NCBI GenBank assembly: GCA_037176705.1
Contig: CM073891.1
Location: 53,942,571 to 54,006,570 of the forward strand
Source: Molossus alvarezi
Taxonomy: Eukaryota > Chordata > Mammalia > Chiroptera > Molossidae
Length of the DNA stretch: 64,000 nucleotides
Direction: 5' to 3'
Shown here: positions 55,626-64,000 of the stretch, one piece after another
Layout of the letters: the number at the start of each line of letters is the position of its first letter
Numbering within the stretch: position 1 is the first letter of the stretch
Translations under genes and position numbers: made by a program
The notes under the pieces: generated by a model
The model's database searches: none
What the model was told of the DNA's origin: nothing
What the model saw: the letters and a program-made list of their open reading frames with translations, nothing else

Positions 55626-58600
55626 GCCAAATTAACAGAAGTGAGTTATTAGCTTAGACTACTACATACTCTTTCCTGGAAATTTAAACTTATTTAAAAT
55701 GTAAACTAAGTTTAAAGGTAAAGGAGAAGATCAGCAATTGCTACTATGTCAGAAAAAAGAAGGCATATTAAGTGGGGTATCACATTATTTGTGAAACATG
55801 AGACTGAAGATTCATACATTATTGCTTCTGAGAAGCCCAGTGCTCTCTGGAATCAAGATCTGCCCTCTGTTCTTCTCTCCAGCATTCTGCGTCAGAACTG
55901 TCAAAAGAAGGTTGAGCCAAACAGAATATTGAGAAATGAGTGACCTGCCACCTGATGAACTAAATACAGTGTGAGGTGTGTAAGGCATGTGATAAAGGGT
56001 GGACAATAAACATCTTTCATCTAAAAAGAACAACATGTACACAATATGAGAGCGTATTTGTGCAGAGCAGTGCAGGTATGCTCTCACTGCTTTGGAACAC
56101 AATGTGATGTAACAGCGAGTTTTAGGAAAGTGGCTGAAGGATCGTTTTATACACCTAGGCACACAGAACAAGATGAAAGGGTGACTTAAACAGTTTCTAA
56201 GCAGGTGATCAGATATTAGCTAAATGAAAAATTATGAGAAAGAGTTCAAAGTAGTGGAAACTAAATGAAATTTACTTAGAAATAGCTGCAAGTCAAGTAA
56301 AATTGAAAGAAGGGCATGTAATAAAGTTGACAGGCTCCCCTCATGGTAGTTTATTTGTCAAAAAAATAATAATAATCTGGCTTATCAAAGAAAAATTGTC
56401 TTTTAATATTCTTTTACTATTTTAAAATAATGAACCTTGTCTGTCACTAGCACTTTGACAGTCAGAATTTAATCTGAACAAACGCTCAAAAAAATATTGC
56501 ACAGATCTCCTAGGCTTATGGAACCACCCTGCAAAACTTCTTAGAAATGGAAGAATGTTCTCACTGGACTCTGGCTCTTCCTCTTGCAGCTAGGTTGGTG
56601 ATGATAGTCAGCTCTGTGACTCCTCAACAAGCTCACTGAAACCCATGTGTTATTCTGACTATAACATACATTATGAGGGCTTGTAAAGATGTATACAAAA
56701 GAAATAAATGGAGTTGGTTAACACTTACCAATATTTTCTTTAGTGTTGCAGCTCAAGGGTTATTTCATAAACAAGAGTAAGTAAATGCCATTCAAAGATG
56801 TGGCTCAATTCTTTCCACCCAAATTGGTTTACTAATTTCCAGCTGTCCCTTGCCTGTGGTTATAAACCCACCCCCCTCCACTGCCTCCTGCCCTGATGTG
56901 CTTTCAGTACCCATAGATTTTGGATCTGAGTCAAACTCATCTGTAGGTCTGCGGTTTTAAGAAATAGAGAAATAAATGCAAGAATGCTCATCACTATGTG
57001 GTTTATAAGTGGAATAAAAGAGTGACTTTTCTTATAGTAATTTAAAGCAGACTAAGTAAATTTAGATTTTAAAAACCCTGCCCTTTCAAAAAATACTCTA
57101 ATAAAAAGCCAAGTTATCATACTTGTGTATTTGTATTAACACCTCAAATACACAAATAGGCAGACATATTTTTCGTAAATTAATTTTATCTTATTTATTC
57201 TGTCAGCAAATATTTCCAGGGACTGTGCTACATGCTAGCGACACACATTACCTAGACTTGATTACCCACTGTAAAATGATTACAGAGTGCTTGCATAGCT
57301 AGAACAGTTCATTTAATTTTAATAAGATTAAAAATAGGCATAAATTATGGTCCTCTTGCTTTAAGGAACATAGTTTAGTTGTGTAGATAAAATACAAGCA
57401 AAAAAAAAAATGGACAAGTGGTAATAATAATATGCACCACCATGTGAGAAGATCCAAATGAGTATTACTGGCAGAATTACCCTTGTAGGGCTTTAGAATA
57501 AGCCACCCTAAGATGCACCTCAGTGGTATGTAATTATTTTGAGCTAAAAGCAACCAAGATCCTGCAGGCTCAAGAGAAACTTCTGTCTCCCCTTTATCTA
57601 GAAGAATTTAAATTAGGGGTCTGGCCCATGATAAGAGTTATCGCCAGAAGTGACATCTTACCTATCTATATGGCAGGGCAAAGTAATAATTACTGTACAT
57701 GGGCTCTCCTTGCAATTACCTTCTGAAGCCCCAAGGAACTTTAACTCATCTCTAGCTCAAAATGTCACTTATACCTCAATTTCCCTTTTTGTCTCTTGAT
57801 CTCTCATGTATGTAAAACCTCTGACTCTCTCATGCATGTAGGATTTCCATACATATGTATGTAATGACATTTGGTTATTTTCTCTTATTAATCTGTCTCA
57901 TGTCAATTTGATTATTAGACCAGCCAAAAGAACTTTGAAAGTAGAGGAAAGTTTTTTCCTTCCCCACCTCCTCAAATATATGAAAATATGGAAATCTCAT
58001 TATAGATCTGTATGTAAAGAAAAGGCTTCTGGAAGAATTTCTTTCTACTGAGACTTAACTGAGCCTAGTTTTAAAATAATAATAAAAAAATATTTCATAT
58101 GCAAGGGAGAGAGCACCAGCCATAGGTCAAAGCTCTTTTCAAAACACCATATTCAAGGTACTGGGATGGACAGATATGTGAAAAGAAACTAATTTTCTTT
58201 TTAGGACATTTAATGTGAAATGCAGCTGTTATCAAATTAAAGAATAGCAAAGTTTTATTTATGTTCAAAAGGCATGATATCAATATTAGTGAATAAAAAG
58301 ATATTGAGATCCTGTTCCATGCAAAGCACTATGCTTTCCCTTAAGCAGATACTGTTGGAGACTCCCTCAGTTTCTCTTGTACAGACCAGTGTTTCAACCC
58401 CCCAACCGTCATAAATGTAAGCTAAAAAGTCAAAACATTTTCCTTTTCTGAAAACTTTCTTTTGGCCTAATGAGAGTCACCTTGGCCTATAATCCATATG
58501 CCACCATGGATTGCCCTTGGTCTTAAAATTATACTGTGGGGTCAGCAAATTACTGACTGAACTGTGGTGCTCTTCATAGTTGGCAGGTCAATAAATGATA

Positions 58601-59075
58601 TTCCCTGGCTTGCAGTAGCATAGCAATTGCTAGGATTTTTATATGTGGGAAACTGAGAGGAAGGGGAAAATGTATTAGCATAGACAAAGTTTTAGGTATG
58701 TGAGAAGTATAGAAGAAATTGCTAACAACAAGGACTGTAGAAATGAATGGCTGCTTCTTCTGATACATTAAAGAGAGAATGCAATCGGCACAGATCTGTT
58801 TATGATAAAAGTAATATAAACTGTGAAAATGAGATGGCCTCCTTGGCACCAATGAGAGGTTTTCACCTTTTGCATTCTAAGGGCAGACAGAGGGAAACAT
58901 GTGGGCCTGGAAAAAGAAGAGATAAGATAAAGAGCATTAGTAATATGGAGCATTCTCTCATGACATAAGATTCAACAACCTGGCAAGGTCCCTGGAAAAA
59001 AAATTATAATAAGCTGATGGGCTAGCTCTCAGAAACTGAGAAAAAGTGGTAGCCAGATATTTCTGTGTTCACTTA
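55626..59075. other. Mixed intergenic DNA, no gene seen
   Basis: No supported gene over 3.4 kb. An L2-like 3' end lies at about 57185-57400 (TCTGTCAGCAAATATTTCCA, GACTGTGCTACATGCTAG). A stretch at 57540-57780 (GGGGTCTGGCCCATGATAAG) may be an old LTR. The 119-codon minus-strand frame at 55812-56171 shows no family resemblance that I can name. Confidence 0.5.
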
Positions 59076-59091
59076 AGATTTAAAAGCCTGG

Positions 59092-59340
59092 CCCTGGCCG
59101 GTTTGGCTCAGCGGTTAGAGCGTCGGCCTGCGGTCCTGAGAGACCCGGGTTCGGTTCCCGCTAAGGGCACGTACCTCGGTTGCAGTTTGTCCCCGGCCCT
59201 GGTCGGTTGTGCGGGTGGCAGCCACTCGATGTGTTCCTTTCACATCGATGTTTCTCTCTCTCTCTGTTCCTCTCTTTCCCTCCCGCTCTACCTGAACAAA
59301 AAATGGAAAAATGTCCTCGGGTGAGGATAAAAAAAAAAAA
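59092..59340 (+). mobile_element. Intact young VES-type SINE
   Basis: The best-preserved SINE of the window. The head CCCTGGCCGGTTTGGCTCAG carries an A-box-like TGGCTCAGCGG (59104-59114) and a near-perfect B box GGTTCGGTTCC (59148-59158), the internal RNA polymerase III promoter. Then CATCGATGTTTCTCTCTCTC, the tail module GGAAAAATGTCCTCGGGTGA and A13. Exact 16-bp target duplication AGATTTAAAAGCCTGG (59076-59091 and 59341-59356). Many CpGs survive, so it is recent. Open frames through it (59046-59434) are not protein genes. Confidence 0.97.
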
Positions 59341-59474
59341 AGATTTAAAAGCCTGGAAAGAATATCACTTCCACCATTATAACAAGATATTTTTTAAAGC
59401 AATTACGTTCCTCATCCCAGGAAACCTGGGTTAAGAGAAACAGCTAATATTTTGCTAAATTACTAAAGGTGAAG

Positions 59475-60175
59475 TGTGGGTTAGTAAGACTGTACATGAA
59501 ACTTAGGAGCTCCAGATACATGTACAGTTTATATTCACTCACTGCCAGGAGCTCCACTGAGGTGGAGAGAGCTGAGCCACCATATGTGGAAAGAGCCAAT
59601 GAAAGCAACGAGACAAACGTAAAGGTTATGGTGAAGCCTTTAATCACTTGCCAGGACAGCATGAGCCAGAGTCTAAATCTGGAGAAAGTGTGCTCTCCCC
59701 TACTCATTTCCCCGCACAGTAGAGTTTCAGATGGATAGACAAAGACACAAGGATATTGAGGGAACTTAGACAAAAATTAAGACTTCTGCAGTTTTATGGA
59801 GGTGGGTCTGGGAAGAAGGACAAAAAGAAGGGTTAGGAGTGAAAAAATATTGAGTATTGAATCAGACTGGAGAAAAGCGTTGTCATGGTTCCCTGATAAG
59901 AAAACCCCCAAATAGTGGCACTTGGGCCAGGAACATAGCTATGTTTATAAGCATGGCCAGCACGGGGTTTCTGAGTCTTTGACTGCAACTCCTTTCAAAG
60001 ACTGTAATGCACTGTCTGTGTGCCTGTCTTGTGTGGGGAGGACTATCTCCCCCTGATGAGTCTGGCCAGGTAAAGCCTTTACAATTGCCTATGTTTGGGC
60101 CTGAAAAATCATACAAGGGTTTTTTGGCAAAGTGCCAAACTCCTTGTTCTTAGGGTAGTTTCCATGGATTTTCAG
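59475..60175 (-). repeat. LTR-like block, minus strand
   Basis: Less AT-rich than its flanks. On the minus strand it shows a TATA-like GCTTATAAACATAG (near 59945), and further on a polyadenylation-like GATTAAAGGCTTCACC (near 59635) followed by CGTTTGTCTCGTTGCTTTCA, an LTR-like U3-R-U5 order. Ends and target duplications were not resolved; no retroviral genes lie beside it. A different old repeat is possible. Confidence 0.35.
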
Positions 60176-60212
60176 TATAATTCAAAAGTTGGAACATATA
60201 AAAAACAACTTT

Positions 60213-60420
60213 CCAAGCTATGGCTCAGTGGTTGAGCGTCAACCTGTGCACCAAGAGGTCGCTGTTTCGTTTTCTGGTCAGGGCACATGTCCAGGTTGTA
60301 GACTCGATCCCCAGTGGGGGACATGTAGGAAGCCGCCAATCAACATTCTCTTTCATCGATGTTTCTCTCTCTCTCTCTCCCTCTCACTTCCTCTCTAAAA
60401 TCAATAAAGGAAAAAAAACA
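60213..60420 (+). mobile_element. VES-type SINE (older subfamily)
   Basis: CTATGGCTCAGTGGTTGAGC head, CTGGTCAGGGCACATGTCC, ATCCCCAGTGGGGGACATG, CATCGATGTTTCTCTCTCTC body, CCTCTCTAAAATCAATAAAG tail and A-rich end. It sits at the border between the LTR-like block and an old LINE-1. Confidence 0.92.
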
Positions 60421-60439
60421 CAAAAAACCTTTTGAGATT

Positions 60440-63400
60440 AGATTTAATCCATCAATGTCAATAATTATATTAAATTTAAAATGTCTAATCATCTCAATTA
60501 AGTAACATTTTCAGATTAGATATTTGAAAAAGGAAGAATTATAGTGCCTATAAGGATCCACTTAAAATAGAGAGACACAGTAAGTTTAAAGCAAAAGGAC
60601 AAAATATATACATATTACATGCAGCCACTGACCAAAAGAAAGTCGAATTAGCTATGTTACCGCAAAGTAGACCTAAGAATATTTTCAGAGACAAAGAGAG
60701 ATATTATGTGATGATAAAGTCTATTCAGGAAGAAGACATAATAATCTTGAAACATGTATGCTCCTACCATCAGAGCTTTACAAGTGAGGCAAACACTGAT
60801 GGAACTAATATAAGAAATATATAAATTTATAATTATAGATGAATATATCAAAATGCCATACAGTAATTTAGATATTAAATACACCAAATATAAATATATA
60901 TATATACACACACATATATATTAGTGAGAGAAGAGGAGTCAGGAAACTGATCCATGGGCCAACTACTTGATTTTGTAAATAAAGTGTTATTGACTCATAG
61001 TCATATTTATTTACTTGTTTATTGCCTGTGGTTGTTTTCACCCAAGTTTCAGAGTTGAATAGTTGTGACAGAGACAATATGACCTACAAGACTAAGGTGT
61101 TTGCTATTATTTATTATTTGATCCTTTAAGAAAAAGTTTGCTGATTCCTGACATAGAAAACCTGAACAATACTGCCAATCAACTTGACTTTTATGAAATA
61201 TCATCCAATAACAATCACTCAAGATGCACATGGAACATTAACCATAATATGAAACAAACCTGAACAACATAAAAAGTAAAATTATGCAGAGCATGTTCTC
61301 AACACAGAATTAAACTATAAATGCACTATATATGTACGAAAAATCCTAAAATATTTGGAAATTAAATAACAACCTTTTAAATAATCCAAAGATGCTATCA
61401 CAAGGAACTTCAGGACACATTTTAATCGCTTGATAATGAGAACACAATATTTCAAAATTTGTGAAATTCAGACTGTTTATAAAGACATTTAGAGCATTTA
61501 ATACATATGTTAGAAAATACAGAAGACATTAAATAAATTACCCAAGCTTTTACCTCAAGAAATAAAAAGAGTAAATTAATTCTAAAGTAAGCAGAAGGGA
61601 AGTAAAACTACAAGTAGGAGAATAAATTAATAAAATTAAAAGAAGATTTTTTTAAATTTATGAAACCAAAGTCTGGTGCTCTGAAAATGCCAACAAATTA
61701 ATAAATCTCTAGCCAGAGTGACACAGTGAAAAAGAGGGAAGACATATATTAACAATATCAGAGATAAAAATAGAACATCACTACAGACCCTCTAGATCTT
61801 AAATGCTTAATAATTAAATATAATGAATACCTTCATGCTCCAGAATTTGATAATGAATAAAATGGACACATTCTCTGAAAAGCACAAACAACTAATGCCT
61901 TGCAGAAGAATAAAAAGAAAACTTAAATAGTCCTGTATCTATTAAAGTCTTTGATAGCTTCACTGGAAAATTTCATCAAATTTTAGGGGAAATTAATACA
62001 AGTTAAAAAAGGGAGGATATGTTTCTCAAGTTTATTTATGAGGTTTGTATAACAAATCCAGATGAATTATAACAAAATCATAAACCAATATCCATCATTA
62101 ACACATATGTAATTATCATTCTAAAATATTAACAGAATGCAGAAATTATAAAAATGCTAATACAGAATGATCAATTAAGGTTTACCTCAGGAATGTAAGG
62201 TTGGTGCAATATTTAAAAATCAATCAACTAAATTCATCATGTGAATATACTAAAGAGAGAATCCATATGACTTTTGCAACAGACACAGAATGCATAGAAA
62301 AAGTTCCATTCCCATTTATGATAAAAATTCTAAGCTATATATAAATTAAGAGAATGTATTCACCTGAAAAGCATCTACCCAAATCCTACAGCCAGCATCA
62401 TACTCAATGATAAAATGCTGAATATTTTCCCCTGTAATCAGGAACAAGACAGGGATTCCCACTTTCAAGAATCCTATTCAACATTGTACTGAAGGTTGTA
62501 GTCTGCTCAGTAGAGCAATAAAATGTATAAAATACATGTAGATTACAATTATATAAATTAAGTGCTCTACTTTTGTTGGCAATAACATTGTCAATGTAGA
62601 CTATCTGAATTTTCAACAAAGCTATTATAACAAATAAGTGAGTTGAGTATGGACACAGGATGAAAATTCAATATAAAAATTAATTGCATTTCTAGTTAAT
62701 GTTATGAAGAACTGGAAACTAAAATAAAAATTACTTATTTGCCATAGCATCAAAAAACACAAAATTTTTATGTATAAAACTAAAAAAATGCACACAAGAT
62801 CTGTATGCTAAAAATTCCAAAATGTAAATGTGAGAAATCACAGGCCTAAATAATGAAAAACTAAATGAGGTTATTAACTAATTTAATAACCTCATAAGTT
62901 TATTATATCAATATTGCTATGATATCATTTATCAGTTTGTTCTATATATGCATACAGTTCTATTCAAAATTCAAAAATTTAGATTAACGGGATTCCCCCC
63001 CAAAAAAGCAATGGAATTAAAAAAAAAAAAAGAACAAAGTTGGAGAGCTCACACTACCTAATTTTAAGACATTATAAAGGTACAGTAATAAGGTCAGCAT
63101 AGTAATGGACAAAGAATAGATGCATAGATAAGTGAGACAGAATAGAGTACAAAAATAGAACCACATGACTAATTTTTGATAAACTTCAAAACCAATTCAA
63201 TTGGAAAAGAATAATCTTTTTAGTAAATTCTGCTCCAAGATGAAGAAACTATTTTGGGCTGATGACAATGTTCTCCATCTTGATTGTTCGATACCTTTCA
63301 CCACAAAAATTAATTTCAAATAAATCATACATATATAAAAATACTAAATATATAAGAATTATAAAGTTTCTATTAAAAAGATAGAAGATAATTTTTCTCA

Positions 63401-63910
63401 GCCTTGAATTAGGAAAATATTTTTTTGGAGCACAAACCATAAAAGAAAATATATTAGGCCTTATCTAATGAAAAACTTCTGTTCTTTGAAAGACACTGTT
63501 AAGAGAATAAAAAGACAAACCACAAAATGAGGTGAAAATATTTTCACAATGTATTTCTGATAAAAGTTTGTCATCTTAAATATGTAAAGAACTCATAACC
63601 CAATAAGAAAACAAACAGCCCAATTATAAAAGAAATAGATAAAACATTTAAAGAGACACTTTACCAAATAAGATACTTAGATAGTAAATAAGTACATAAA
63701 AAAAAGTTCAACATCATTAGGCATTTGGGAAATGCAAATAAAATCCACTATGAGATCTCACTATATAACTATTACAGTGGTGATAATAACATTCTTACAA
63801 TGCTAAGTACTAGAAAAGATGCAGAGTATAGAAATTTCATACATTATTGGCAAAAAATTTTGCATTTTTGTTGGTGAAGCCATTTTGCATCCCCACTTTA
63901 TGGAACAGGT
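60440..63910 (+). mobile_element. Old LINE-1 ORF2 relic, plus strand
   Basis: Runs from the ORF2 beginning (TCAATAATTATATTAAATTT, the 'LNVNGLN' coding stretch) through endonuclease and reverse-transcriptase regions (AGGAACAAGACAGGGATTCC near 62442, the RQG stretch) to the C-terminal part (GGAAATGCAAATAAAATCCA near 63728). Heavily decayed, an old L1M-type subfamily by inference. It is interrupted by a hAT MITE and ended by a SINE at 63913. No frame longer than about 85 codons survives. Confidence 0.85.
60933..61150. mobile_element. Charlie-type hAT MITE in the old LINE-1
   Basis: Left end GAGGAGTCAGGAAACTGATC and right end TTTGCTGATTCCTG (CAGGAATCAGCAAA on the minus strand) are decayed inverted termini. 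The interior has CATGGGCCAACTACTTGATT, GTAAATAAAGTGTTATTGAC and GAGTTGAATAGTTGTGACAG, the order of a common mammalian non-autonomous hAT. Flanking 8-mers TGAGAGAA and ACATAGAA match at 5 of 8. LINE-1 sequence continues on both sides. Confidence 0.75.
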
Positions 63911-63912
63911 TG

Positions 63913-64000
63913 GGCCCTGGCAATTTGGCTCAGCAGTTAGAGCATCAGCCCACAGGTTCAATTCCTACTCAAGGGCACATACCTGGATTGCCTGTTCGAT
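63913..64000 (+). mobile_element. VES-type SINE, cut by the window end
   Basis: GGGCCCTGGCAATTTGGCTC head, GTTAGAGCATCAGCCCACAG, B-box-like GGTTCAATTCC, then CAAGGGCACATACCTGGATT. The CT-rich body and tail lie beyond position 64000. Confidence 0.92.

Noticed and set aside
59092..59160. tRNA gene suggested by good A- and B-box sequences
   Set aside because: No complete cloverleaf with anticodon stem and acceptor pairing is evident, and the sequence is the head of a SINE with a 16-bp target duplication.
1..64000. CRISPR arrays, phage, plasmid or bacterial gene clusters
   Set aside because: The composition, SINEs, LINE-1s and absence of dense open frames show vertebrate nuclear DNA; no direct-repeat/spacer array is present.

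Overview
The window is a gene-poor, AT-rich stretch of mammalian nuclear DNA, most probably from a bat (Chiroptera). The bat call rests on at least twelve copies of a tRNA-derived SINE of the VES type (head like CTGGCCGGTTTGGCTCAG, CT-rich body, A-rich tail, flanking target-site duplications). It also rests on LINE-1 copies that share one lineage-specific 3' UTR and on two copies of a recently amplified hAT DNA transposon. The order is an inference; I do not name a family or species. I found no host protein-coding gene that I can defend, no tRNA, rRNA or snRNA gene, and no CRISPR or operon-like system. Almost every open frame lies inside a transposon, a SINE or a microsatellite.

Layout. 1-9.5 kb: mostly unique DNA with two MIRs, an LTR-like block (3.66-4.70 kb) and one SINE. 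9.5-10.2 kb: a possible but unidentified processed pseudogene. 10.58-13.80 kb: a decayed autonomous hAT transposon (BED zinc finger plus hAT transposase) broken by three SINE insertions. 14-23 kb: a MIR, SINEs, a small LTR, and two LINE-1 3' fragments, one with a textbook 5' inversion. 23.3-25.3 kb: an old LINE-1 in two orientations, carrying a 386-bp solo LTR with exact 5-bp target duplications. 27.2-30.5 kb: a LINE-1 with 5' inversion lying between two copies of a ~170-bp duplicated segment. 30.93-33.45 kb: a second copy of the same hAT family, in inverted orientation and free of SINEs. 35.2-35.9 kb: a TA/T microsatellite, a 130-bp mariner MITE and a SINE side by side. 41.8-48.6 kb: a three-level nest, a MaLR LTR split by a 6.1-kb full-length LINE-1 that is itself split by a young SINE. 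51.6-55.6 kb: a tail-to-tail SINE pair, a MER20-like element split by an LTR-like insert, an 80-bp local duplication, an L2 fragment and a short LINE-1 3' end. 59.1-64 kb: a very intact SINE, an LTR-like block, and a 3.4-kb relic of an old LINE-1 carrying a hAT MITE; the window ends inside another SINE.

There is no functional gene circuit here. What links the features is transposition: LINE-1 reverse transcriptase mobilised itself and the SINEs (poly-A tails, 10-17 bp target duplications), while the hAT transposase mobilised its own 2.5-kb element. All transposon open frames seen are disrupted. The nesting gives a relative chronology: MIR/L2/MaLR/MER20, then old LINE-1, then the hAT and full-length LINE-1 copies, then the SINE subfamily with the GTCCTCGG-type tail.
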